This document shows positions 1 to 5,758 of a stretch of 5,783 bases of DNA, piece after piece. Under the pieces are notes generated by a model, which did not search any database, was not told where the DNA came from, and was given only the letters and a program-made list of their open reading frames with translations. The translations under genes and the position numbers were made by a program. Source of the stretch: Bacillota bacterium (GTDB lineage: Bacteria > Bacillota > Bacilli > Bacillales_B > DSM-18226); contig JAKACS010000242.1 of the NCBI GenBank assembly GCA_021821235.1, positions 1 to 5,783 of the forward strand, given 5' to 3'. The stretch's first letter is position 1; the number at the start of each line of letters is the position of its first letter.

Positions 1-495
1 CGCACCGCCTATCGAAAACCCGGTGGAAGTTTTGACAAAATCAGCCCCTGCCTTCACTGCGAGACGGCAAGCGCGAACCTTTTCCTCTTCTGTCAACAGG
101 CATGTTTCAATGATCACCTTTGTTAAAGCCTTTCCTTTCGCCGCTTCAATAACAGCACGGATATCTTGTTCAACCAAACTATCTTGTTTATCTTTTAATG
201 CCCCAATATTTATAACCATATCCACTTCTGTTGCACCATTTTCGATGGCATTTTTTGTTTCAAATGCTTTCGTTTCCGAAGTAGCCGCTCCAAGCGGAAA
301 GCCAATCACAGTGCAAACCTTAACATTCGGGCTGTCTGCAAGCAATTGAGCAGCGATTTTAACCCATGTTGGATTCACACAAACCGATGCAAAGGAATGC
401 TCTATTGCTTCCTCTGCCAATTTTTCAATTTCTGCCTGCGTTGCATTTGCTTTTAACAATGTATGATCGATCATGCCGGCAATTTGTTGCGTCAT
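1..495 (-). CDS. deoC: Deoxyribose-phosphate aldolase, C-terminus cut by window edge
   Basis: Cleaves 2-deoxyribose-5-phosphate to glyceraldehyde-3-phosphate and acetaldehyde in cytosolic deoxynucleoside catabolism (known for the family). The reverse strand is open from ATG at 495 to position 1, giving 165 residues of a usual ~220. Visible family landmarks are the N-terminal IDHTLLKA (residues 9-16), SVCVNP (37-42), VIGFPLGA (63-70), the [11 protein letters not shown] strand with the proton-relay Asp92, and VKTSTGF (154-160), whose Lys155 is the Schiff-base lysine. The second active-site lysine and the C-terminal part of the TIM barrel lie beyond the window. The start is supported by a GGAAAGGAAG-type ribosome site eight bases upstream of the ATG. 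It is transcribed divergently from the MMPL gene. Codon and residue patterns look intact, so the truncation is an edge effect. Recognition is confident. Confidence 0.96.
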   Translation of the reverse strand, partial: MTQQIAGMIDHTLLKANATQAEIEKLAEEAIEHSFASVCVNPTWVKIAAQLLADSPNVKVCTVIGFPLGAATSETKAFETKNAIENGATEVDMVINIGALKDKQDSLVEQDIRAVIEAAKGKALTKVIIETCLLTEEEKVRACRLAVKAGADFVKTSTGFSIGGA

Positions 496-534
496 GTTGA
501 TAACTTCCTTTCCTCAAAAATTCAAATTCTACAG

Positions 535-547
535 TGTTACTATAACA
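535..547. promoter_or_regulatory. Short perfect-arm dyad upstream of deoC, possible operator
   Basis: On the plus strand TGTTA-CTA-TAACA forms a 5-3-5 inverted repeat, 40-52 bases upstream of the deoC start. On the minus strand it contains TATAGT, a possible -10 hexamer for deoC, but no convincing -35 lies at normal spacing. An operator or promoter element is inferred from position only. The arms are short enough to arise by chance in AT-rich DNA. Confidence 0.25.
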
Positions 548-613
548 AAACGAATAAGCAAATGTAATCTTTCAAGTCTCTTTTAAAAATTTTCTCCTGA
601 ACAAAAGTTTCAA

Positions 614-655
614 ATACATTCTCCATGCGTATTAAAACATGGAAAAGTGTATGAT
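614..655 (+). promoter_or_regulatory. Probable promoter/operator of the MMPL gene: long inverted repeat overlapping a TATGAT -10
   Basis: Left arm ATACATTCTCCATG (614-627) and right arm CATGGAAAAGTGTAT (638-652) are near-complements. The inner CCATG/CATGG pairing is perfect and one base is extra in the right arm. A 10-base AT-rich spacer separates them. The right arm runs into TATGAT (650-655), a good -10 hexamer. No clear -35 is seen 17 bases upstream, and initiation near 662 would leave only a ~16-base leader, so the exact start site is uncertain. A long dyad placed over the promoter core is typical of a repressor operator (TetR or MarR type), but the regulator is not identifiable here. Confidence 0.45.
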
Positions 656-677
656 ATTTTTAAAGGGGGGAAGCAGA

Positions 678-2837
678 ATGGTACAAAAATTCGCTAAAAC
701 GATATACGAATACCGTAAATGGGTGCTAGTGACCTGGCTGTTATTGATTATAAGTGCCGGATTTTTCGCTTTAAAATTGCCCGATGTTTTAAGCGGAAAT
801 GGCTTTAAATACAGCGGTGCCTATAACAGCACGAAAAAGGTATTGGAAAGCCATTTTGCTCAGCCGAAATCTTCCATTATTCTTTTATTCCAAAAGGACC
901 GTTCCGTATCTGCTGAGGAATGGAAAAAATACATACAGGATTCTTTTCAGTCTCTGAACAATTTCAAGGGTGCAAAGTCGATCACCACCCCTTTCGAGCA
1001 ACAGGGGATGATAAAGGGCAACGATGCCTATGGAATTCTGACGTTTGACAAGAACTCGGAAAGCCTAGGCAATGAAATCCGCCAGTTAAAAAAACTTCTT
1101 AAAAACAAACCCGGGATGAAGGTAACACTGACAGGCGAGCCAATTATTGTTCAGGACTTGAACAAAGCCAGTCAGGAAGACTTGGCAAAGGCGGAAATGA
1201 TCGGCCTGCCGATCGCCTTACTTGTTTTGATTATGGCGTTTGGCGGCGTTGTTGCCGCAGCTGTCCCGCTCTTGATCGGAATCATATCCATTTTGACAAC
1301 AATGGGTATCGTTTATTTCTACAGCTACCAAACGCATTTGTCGATTTTTATTTTGAACATTGTCCCGATGATCGGGCTTGCCCTCAGCATTGATTTTGCC
1401 TTATTGTTTATCAACCGGTTTAAAGAAGAACTACAACAAAAACCGGTGGCTGCGGCAATTCAGACAACGGTGGCAACGGCGGGCCGCTCGATTATTTTCT
1501 CCGGTCTCTGTGTGTTTATCGGCCTATCAGGACTTTTATTTATCAAAATTGACATCTTTCAAAATGTCGCGCTTGGCGGAATGACCGTTGTCTTTATCTC
1601 CGCCCTTTCAGCTAATACGTTTTTGCCAGCATTGCTTTCTGTTATCGGACAAAGAATCAATCAATTAAGCATTTTGCCAGCAAAAGAAAGCAGGCAATCG
1701 ATATGGTATCACTTTGCCCGATATGTAATGAGACGACCCTTGTTGATGACCGTTATTGCCCTCGCACTTCTATTGCTGGGTCTGATTCCGGCGAAAGAAA
1801 TGAATCTAAGCATTCCGGGGATCGATTCGCTGCCGGCCCATTATCCATCCAGGATCGCCTATGAAACGTTTAAAAAGCAATTTATTCCGGCAGACCAAAA
1901 GGATGAAAACAAAGTCTCAATCGTATTAGAAACAAAAGGAAGTTCCTTGCAGCAACTAAATCTTGAAAAATTGGACAAGGTGGTCGTGCAATTAAGCAAA
2001 GACCCGCTTGTTTTTAAGGTAAATTCACCATTTTCAGCAACCGGTGCACAAAACGTCGCCCAGCTTTCGCAACTAATCCAATATGGGGATAAACAAAAAA
2101 CAGGGTCGGTTCTGGCTTACTTTGTGAAAGATAACAAAATCCGCTTGGAAGTATTTTTAAAAACCGGAAAGAATTCAGCAAAAGCAAGGGGATGGATAAG
2201 AGATTGGTCTGAAAGAGATCTCGGTTTAAAAGCTGCATTCGGCGGCCAGATCAAATTCGAACAGGAGATTTTTGATGAAATTTTCACTAAGGCACCATAT
2301 GGCTTGCTACTCATTTTCCTTTCGACTTTCCTGATTTTGATGCTCGCTTTTCGTTCGCTGCTGATCCCGTTAAAAGCAATTTTGATGAATATCTTAAGCC
2401 TGAGCTGCACGTTTGGTGTTGTTGTCTGGATTTTTCAGCAAGGCCATTTTGGGTTGAAGCCTGTTGACATTGCGCTTATATTGCCTGTTTTCGTCTTCAG
2501 TCTCGTCTTTGGACTTTCAATGGATTATGAAGTGTTTTTAATCTCAAGAATCCAAGAGTTTTACGCGAAAACAGGAGATAACAGCTTGGCAACGGTGAAT
2601 GGCTTAACTTATACAAGCAAAATCATTACGTCCGCTGCGGCGATTATGATTGTTGTTACGGGCGCCTTTGCTTTTACCGGCGTCATGCCGATTAAGCAGC
2701 TAGGAGTCGGGATTGCGATTGCGATTTTCATTGACGCAACCATCGTCCGAATGGTTCTTGTGCCAGCGCTGATGAAGCTGCTCGGGGATTGGAACTGGTG
2801 GTTTTTTGGAGCAAAGAAAAAGACGATCGGACAGTAA
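678..2837 (+). CDS. MMPL/RND-family membrane transporter, YdfJ-like
   Basis: Predicted 719-residue inner-membrane exporter of the MMPL branch of the RND superfamily; members move lipids or hydrophobic compounds by proton drive. The substrate here is unknown. Layout is the classic duplicated one: TM1 (~14-33), outer porter domain (~34-172), TM2-TM6 (~173-325), TM7 (~354-370), second porter domain (~371-538), TM8-TM12 (~541-703). The proton-relay motifs are GLALSIDFALLFINRF with Asp239, and FGLSMDYEVFLISRI with Asp616-Tyr617. The first pair is Asp-Phe instead of the usual Asp-Tyr. Near the end come IDATIVRMVLVPALM and LLGDWNWW, both typical of bacterial MMPL proteins. ATG 678 was chosen because AAAGGGGGG sits seven bases upstream; ATG 639 would add 13 residues, has no ribosome site and lies inside the dyad. 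B. subtilis ydfJ is the nearest relative I recall, but orthology is not shown. Confidence 0.93.
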   Translation: MVQKFAKTIYEYRKWVLVTWLLLIISAGFFALKLPDVLSGNGFKYSGAYNSTKKVLESHFAQPKSSIILLFQKDRSVSAEEWKKYIQDSFQSLNNFKGAKSITTPFEQQGMIKGNDAYGILTFDKNSESLGNEIRQLKKLLKNKPGMKVTLTGEPIIVQDLNKASQEDLAKAEMIGLPIALLVLIMAFGGVVAAAVPLLIGIISILTTMGIVYFYSYQTHLSIFILNIVPMIGLALSIDFALLFINRFKEELQQKPVAAAIQTTVATAGRSIIFSGLCVFIGLSGLLFIKIDIFQNVALGGMTVVFISALSANTFLPALLSVIGQRINQLSILPAKESRQSIWYHFARYVMRRPLLMTVIALALLLLGLIPAKEMNLSIPGIDSLPAHYPSRIAYETFKKQFIPADQKDENKVSIVLETKGSSLQQLNLEKLDKVVVQLSKDPLVFKVNSPFSATGAQNVAQLSQLIQYGDKQKTGSVLAYFVKDNKIRLEVFLKTGKNSAKARGWIRDWSERDLGLKAAFGGQIKFEQEIFDEIFTKAPYGLLLIFLSTFLILMLAFRSLLIPLKAILMNILSLSCTFGVVVWIFQQGHFGLKPVDIALILPVFVFSLVFGLSMDYEVFLISRIQEFYAKTGDNSLATVNGLTYTSKIITSAAAIMIVVTGAFAFTGVMPIKQLGVGIAIAIFIDATIVRMVLVPALMKLLGDWNWWFFGAKKKTIGQ

Positions 2838-2845
2838 AATTTTAA

Positions 2846-2868
2846 GCCAGCCATGTTGATCGGCTGGC
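2846..2868. terminator. Hairpin between convergent genes, possible bidirectional terminator
   Basis: GCCAGCC (2846-2852) and GGCTGGC (2862-2868) form a perfect 7-bp GC-rich stem with a 9-base loop, eight bases after the MMPL stop and eleven bases beyond the cupin stop. Read on the minus strand it is followed by TTAAAATTTTA, a weak U-rich tail. On the plus strand the following CCCGCG gives no U tract. It therefore fits termination of the cupin transcript better than of the MMPL transcript. Confidence 0.5.
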
Positions 2869-2879
2869 CCCGCGTATGA

Positions 2880-3218
2880 TTAAATATTTTTCGCGTACTC
2901 TTCTCCTGGCAATTTTGTCAATACAACATACAGGCTTACCGGGTCGCTACCAGTATTGCGAAATGCCAATGATTCCTCACCGCTTGTATGAACCAAGTCA
3001 CCTGCTGCCATTTCGGTTTCGTTTCCATCAATCACAATCGTTCCTGTTCCTGTTAATGCATATAAATATACTTCCGTACCCGGATTCTTGTGGTCAGGAA
3101 GCTGCTGTCCTGGCATAAAATTTAAAACAAAAGCCGTATTTTCACCTTTGCGAATGACCCTTTTTGTAAATTTTTCTTCACTGTATTCTTGAAAGGCTGA
3201 TAGCGAGAATTTTTCCAT
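2880..3218 (-). CDS. Small single-domain cupin protein
   Basis: Predicted soluble 112-residue beta-barrel protein of the cupin superfamily; the specific role is unknown. Cupin motif 1 is recognisable at residues 37-59 (GQQLPDHKNPGTEVYLYALTG), giving His43 and Glu49 as metal-ligand candidates. The second motif-1 histidine is replaced by Asn45. Motif 2 runs from Gly65 through AAGDLVH with His77 as a further ligand. Glycines 57 and 59 close the motif-1 turn. So three of four canonical ligands are present; metal binding is plausible but could be altered. The ATG at 3218 is preferred: GGAGGAG lies six bases upstream. A TTG fifteen bases further out is in frame but sits inside this ribosome site. 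It converges on the MMPL gene and has a Fur-like box about 42-56 bases upstream of its start. It could be a sugar- or oxidative-stress-related cupin; sequence alone does not decide. Confidence 0.87.
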   Translation of the reverse strand: MEKFSLSAFQEYSEEKFTKRVIRKGENTAFVLNFMPGQQLPDHKNPGTEVYLYALTGTGTIVIDGNETEMAAGDLVHTSGEESLAFRNTGSDPVSLYVVLTKLPGEEYAKNI

Positions 3219-3224
3219 ATCGAA

Positions 3225-3231
3225 CTCCTCC
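3225..3231 (-). promoter_or_regulatory. Strong ribosome binding site that fixes the cupin start
   Basis: On the minus strand GGAGGAG is followed by six bases and then ATG at 3218. This near-ideal Shine-Dalgarno excludes the upstream in-frame TTG at 3233, which overlaps it. Confidence 0.85.
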
Positions 3232-3259
3232 AATTTTTATTATCTAGCACCATTCTAAC

Positions 3260-3274
3260 TGAAAATTATTATCA
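3260..3274. promoter_or_regulatory. Fur-type 7-1-7 box upstream of the cupin gene
   Basis: TGAAAAT-T-ATTATCA matches the Bacillus Fur minimal box TGATAAT-N-ATTATCA at 13 of 14 defined positions. The G at position 2 and C at position 14 favour Fur over PerR (which prefers T and A there) and over Zur. It lies between the cupin gene and the kinase remnant. The minus-strand hexamers TAGAAT (3252-3257) and TTGATA (3270-3275) fall on or beside it, although their mutual spacing is too short to form one promoter. Iron repression of the cupin is inferred, not shown. The AT-rich context raises the chance-match rate. Confidence 0.5.
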
Positions 3275-3279
3275 ATTAA

Positions 3280-3293
3280 GTGATGCGTATCAC
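3280..3293. promoter_or_regulatory. Crp/Fnr-like palindrome beside the Fur-type box
   Basis: GTGATGCGTATCAC has GTGA and TCAC half-sites six bases apart, the spacing of the Crp/Fnr consensus TGTGA-N6-TCACA. The outermost T and A of that consensus are not present (they read A and G). It is 12 of 14 self-complementary and begins five bases from the Fur-like box, about 62-75 bases upstream of the cupin start. A second operator for the same promoter is possible; the regulator is unknown. Confidence 0.35.
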
Positions 3294-3410
3294 GTTTTTT
3301 CAATTTATCCTTTTTAACTAGCAAAACTTTTGCATAAAACCGCTTTTTTCAAGCACGAATCTTGTAATCGCCTTCAAGTTTAACTCACTTTATAAACAAA
3401 AAAACTCCGC

Positions 3411-3459
3411 TCCCATTTGTTAGCTGCTTTTATAATGGGAATCATTCCCTAAATGATTC
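3411..3459. repeat. Nested inverted repeats around a TATAAT, just before the kinase remnant
   Basis: Three overlapping dyads share bases. TCCCATT (3411-3417) pairs with AATGGGA (3434-3440). GGGAAT-C-ATTCCC (3437-3449) is a perfect 6-1-6 palindrome. GAATCATT (3439-3446) pairs with AATGATTC (3452-3459) across five bases. A perfect TATAAT sits at 3431-3436, but no -35 is seen 16-18 bases upstream. They could be an operator, mutually exclusive RNA hairpins, or the scar of a rearrangement that removed the front of the kinase gene. No U tract follows, so a terminator is unlikely. Confidence 0.4.
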
Positions 3460-3942
3460 ATGCCATCGAAATTGTTCAAGAACTCACTGATGTCCATTAG
3501 AGCTGTCAACGTCATTTATTTAATGAAAGAAGTCATTTTTTTATTCGAAAGCATGGCTTTTAAAAGACATATTTCCATACATTTTTCTTGCGATAGCGAA
3601 TACATAGAAATTGAATACGATGAAATGCAACTAAAACAAGCATTTATCAATTTTATCAAAAATGCAATTGAAGCAACGGCAACGAATGGAGAAATCACGA
3701 TAAACATTACTAAGGATTGTACTATTAATATGGCCAAAATTTCCATTTCCGATACCGGCTGTGGTATGACAAATGAAGAAATCGAGAAGCTTGGAACCTC
3801 TTTTTTTACAACAAAGGAAAACGGCACAGGGCTGGGCATTATTGTGACCTATACGATCATTAAAAATCATCATGGAAGCATCCAAGTAAAGAGCGAAAAA
3901 GGACAAGGGTCTACTTTTACCATTCAATTGCCAGTAAAATAA
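3460..3942 (+). pseudogene. Sensor histidine kinase remnant, ATPase domain only
   Basis: The 160-residue frame is the C-terminal catalytic (HATPase_c) domain of a Bacillus sporulation-kinase-like sensor kinase. The N box is FINFIKNAIEA with Asn68, the G1 box DTGCGM (98-103), the F box SFFTTK (114-119), and the G2 box GTGLG (122-126). All nucleotide-binding motifs look intact and the C-terminus (FTIQLP) is normal. Missing are the sensor/PAS region, any membrane segment and the HisKA domain with its phospho-acceptor histidine. Kinase-like sequence starts near residue 15 (about 3502). An in-frame TGA stands at 3454, and no ribosome site precedes ATG 3460 or the later in-frame ATGs. A family member would normally have several hundred more residues. 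I therefore read it as a 5'-deleted gene; a short orphan ATPase protein cannot be excluded, since the catalytic motifs are undamaged. Confidence 0.75.
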
Positions 3943-3977
3943 CAGTAAAATTCAGTGTGCGCTATCAAACAAATTTC

Positions 3978-4006
3978 TTTACAAGTTTTTGTACCTTCTT
4001 TACAAT
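3978..4006 (+). promoter_or_regulatory. Sigma-A promoter for the permease operon
   Basis: TTTACA (3978-3983), a 17-base spacer and TACAAT (4001-4006) give five of six matches at each hexamer with ideal spacing. Transcription should begin near 4012-4014, about 138 bases before the permease start and about 24 bases before a terminator hairpin. No equally good promoter is visible between that hairpin and the gene. Confidence 0.7.
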
Positions 4007-4036
4007 AAAAAGAAACAACATAGTTTAATTTTTTTT

Positions 4037-4075
4037 GGAGGAGTCTGTCATCACAGGCTCCTCTTTGCCTTTTTT
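4037..4075 (+). terminator. Intrinsic terminator in the permease leader, candidate attenuator
   Basis: GAGGAGTCTGT (4038-4048) pairs with ACAGGCTCCTC (4053-4063) over 11 bp with one G·U, closed by a CATC tetraloop. A TTTGCCTTTTTT tail (4064-4075) follows. On the minus strand the hairpin is followed by A-rich sequence, so it acts only rightward. It lies downstream of the sigma-A promoter and upstream of the permease. It can therefore be either the end of the kinase-remnant transcript or a conditional terminator controlling the permease. No known riboswitch fold is evident in the short segment before it. Confidence 0.75.
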
Positions 4076-4138
4076 AAGAAAATAACGTATTTTTTCTTTG
4101 AAAAACGGAACGGTAAAAGGAGAAACAAGAAAGAAAAT

Positions 4139-4145
4139 GGGGTGG
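4139..4145 (+). promoter_or_regulatory. Ribosome binding site supporting the TTG start of the permease
   Basis: GGGGTGG lies five bases before TTG 4151 and resembles the GGAGGTG end of the Shine-Dalgarno consensus. A better-looking AAAAGGAG (4115-4122) is 28 bases from this TTG and 19 from an in-frame GTG at 4142, too far for either. The start is therefore likely but not certain. Confidence 0.5.
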
Positions 4146-4150
4146 AATGC

Positions 4151-5431
4151 TTGTCAAATCAAGCAATTATTGCAATTGGAGTTTTTTTGGTAACTTATGC
4201 TTTTATTGTGACAGAGAAAATTCATCGTACCATTATCGCGATGACTGGCGGTATCTTAATGGTCTTATTGGGCATTGTCGGCCAGGAAAAGGCACTCGAA
4301 CATATTGATTTTAATACAATTGGCTTATTAACAGGGATGATGATCATTGTCGCCATTACAGCTGAAACTGGCTTATTCAATTTTATTGCGATTTGGGCCG
4401 CCAAAAAAGTCAAGGGCAGTCCGCTAAAAATCCTGATTGTTTTAAGCGTGATTACCGCAATCGGCTCAGCATTTCTTGATAATGTCACAACCGTCTTGCT
4501 GATGGTGCCGGTAACATTCAGCATTACAAGACAATTACGGGTCAATCCGATCCCGTTTTTAATTACGGAAATCATTGCTTCAAATATAGGCGGAACATCT
4601 ACTTTAATTGGCGATCCGCCCAATATCATGATCGGGAGTGCCGTCAAAGAGTTAACGTTCATGGCATTTATCAATAACTTAACGGCGATTTCTTTTTTGA
4701 TTTTGTTTGTGAATATTGCAATCTTGGCTTTTTTGTACCGCAAACAAATGAAAACGTCTGAAGAATTAAAAGCAAATTTAATGGATCTTGATGAAAAAGA
4801 AGAAATCGTTGATAAAAAGCTATTAATAAAATCACTGATCACCTTGTTTGTAACAATTGTGGGATTCTTCATCCATCAAATTGTACAAGTTGAGTCCGCA
4901 ACAGTTGCTTTAGCAGGAGCCTTTTTATTACTTTTATTAACCGGGGAAAAATATTTAGACAAGGCGTTTCACAAAGTGGAGTGGACAACAATTTTCTTCT
5001 TTATTGGATTGTTTGTACTTGTGTCCGGTCTAATTGAAACCGGAGTAATCTCGTTATTGGCGAAATACGCGGTATCTTTGACCGGAGGGGATGTAAAAGC
5101 TACATCCATTCTCATTCTATGGATCAGTGCTCTAGCATCTGCCTTTATTGACAATATCCCTTTTGTGGCAACAATGATCCCGATGATTAACGAAATGGGA
5201 TCAATGGGCATTACCAATTTGGATCCGCTGTGGTGGAGTCTTTCCCTTGGAGCCGATCTTGGTGGAAATGGTACATTGGTCGGCGCCAGCGCCAATGTCA
5301 TTGTTGCCGGGCTGGCAGCAAAAGAGGGATATCCGATTTCTTTCGGAAAGTTTTTACTCGTGGCGTTTCCGTTAATGATCCTGTCCGTTTTGATCTCGAC
5401 CGTCTATGTGTACTTGCGATATCTTATGTAA
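4151..5431 (+). CDS. ArsB/NhaD-type permease of the ion-transporter superfamily
   Basis: Predicted 426-residue polytopic membrane transporter with about 10-12 hydrophobic segments. It has two inverted repeats, each with the paired signatures of the ArsB/NhaD/SLC13 class. Repeat 1 has FLDNVTTVLL (Asp110-Asn111) and GGTSTLIGDPPN (147-158). Repeat 2 has FIDNIPFVATM (Asp334-Asn335) and GGNGTLVGASAN (371-382). A charged cytoplasmic linker (~198-225, rich in Glu, Asp and Lys) joins the halves. Length is normal. Family members carry arsenite, sodium/proton or carboxylates; the substrate cannot be read from sequence, and no ars regulator or reductase is nearby. TTG 4151 is chosen because the protein then begins MSNQAIIAIG at the first membrane helix with a nearby ribosome site. 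The same frame is open from 3989, but the extra residues are encoded across the terminator hairpin. An out-of-frame ATG overlaps the start. The next gene follows after 15 bases. Confidence 0.88.
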   Translation: MSNQAIIAIGVFLVTYAFIVTEKIHRTIIAMTGGILMVLLGIVGQEKALEHIDFNTIGLLTGMMIIVAITAETGLFNFIAIWAAKKVKGSPLKILIVLSVITAIGSAFLDNVTTVLLMVPVTFSITRQLRVNPIPFLITEIIASNIGGTSTLIGDPPNIMIGSAVKELTFMAFINNLTAISFLILFVNIAILAFLYRKQMKTSEELKANLMDLDEKEEIVDKKLLIKSLITLFVTIVGFFIHQIVQVESATVALAGAFLLLLLTGEKYLDKAFHKVEWTTIFFFIGLFVLVSGLIETGVISLLAKYAVSLTGGDVKATSILILWISALASAFIDNIPFVATMIPMINEMGSMGITNLDPLWWSLSLGADLGGNGTLVGASANVIVAGLAAKEGYPISFGKFLLVAFPLMILSVLISTVYVYLRYLM

Positions 5432-5437
5432 AGGGAG
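5432..5437 (+). promoter_or_regulatory. Ribosome binding site that decides the start of the 92-residue gene
   Basis: AGGGAG directly abuts ATG 5438, leaving no usable spacing, but lies nine bases before the in-frame TTG at 5447. TTG is therefore the better start, unless translation is coupled to the permease stop at 5429-5431. Confidence 0.55.
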
Positions 5438-5446
5438 ATGAAGCAT

Positions 5447-5725
5447 TTGAAATTGACTTATACGTTTGATGAAAAAATAATGAAATTAACTGAATCAAAA
5501 AATGGAGAGGATATTGAATTCAATATCACTTTTATGACAAACGAATTTAAACCGCAAATTGAAAAAGTAGAAAAGTATTTTAGCGAAAACAATATCATTA
5601 CCGATGTATTGGTTTATGCTCACAAAAACCACCATTACCAAATAATCGTGCGTAAGGATTTTTACGAAGAGTTTATTTTGCAGCTTTTCAAACAGCAGCT
5701 AATACTTGAAGTAAAGTGGATATAG
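5447..5725 (+). CDS. Uncharacterised small protein, second gene of the permease operon
   Basis: I do not recognise this protein. It has 92 residues from TTG 5447, or 95 from ATG 5438. It is soluble-looking, with no membrane segment or signal peptide, and is rich in Lys, Glu, Phe and Ile. The pattern of strands (residues 1-7, ~24-30, ~52-58, ~65-70, ~86-91) and two amphipathic helices (~33-46, ~71-84) suggests a small alpha/beta fold, perhaps ferredoxin-like; this is inference. A His-containing HKNHH cluster is at residues 60-64. There is no Cys and hence no iron-sulfur or thiol metal site. It begins 15 bases after the permease stop, with no promoter between, and ends just before a strong terminator, so it is almost certainly cotranscribed with the permease. 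A regulatory or accessory role is possible but unproven. Confidence 0.75.
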   Translation: MKLTYTFDEKIMKLTESKNGEDIEFNITFMTNEFKPQIEKVEKYFSENNIITDVLVYAHKNHHYQIIVRKDFYEEFILQLFKQQLILEVKWI

Positions 5726-5758
5726 AAACGGCCGCCAATGTTTGGCGGCTGTTTTTTT
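5726..5758 (+). terminator. Strong intrinsic terminator of the permease operon
   Basis: GCCGCCA (5731-5737) and TGGCGGC (5743-5749) form a perfect 7-bp stem with loop ATGTT. The stem extends outward through a G·U and further pairs, and is followed by seven T (5752-5758). It starts immediately after the TAG of the small gene. The last 25 bases of the window hold nothing I can call. Confidence 0.93.

Noticed and set aside
23..349. Plus-strand open frame opposite deoC
   Set aside because: The minus strand carries an unmistakable aldolase with its catalytic lysine; the plus-strand frame is its antisense shadow without family features or a ribosome site.
639..677. Upstream ATG extending the MMPL protein by 13 residues
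   Set aside because: It lies within the inverted repeat and upstream of the -10 hexamer, with no ribosome site, whereas ATG 678 has a strong one at proper spacing.
2876..3118. Plus-strand open frame opposite the cupin gene
   Set aside because: The minus strand has cupin motifs and an excellent ribosome site; the plus-strand frame begins in the intergenic hairpin region without either.
3300..3459. Remnants of the kinase sensor or HisKA domain
   Set aside because: I checked the plus-strand sequence for an H-box or PAS-like stretch and found none; the region reads as AT-rich non-coding DNA.
3989..4150. N-terminal extension of the permease by 54 residues
   Set aside because: The open frame starts inside the promoter and is encoded through the terminator hairpin; the extra residues are low-complexity Lys/Phe sequence before a normal first membrane helix.
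4222..4872. 216-residue minus-strand open frame within the permease gene
   Set aside because: Hydrophobic antisense shadow of the membrane helices; the plus-strand frame has both paired signature motifs and continues intact through the region.
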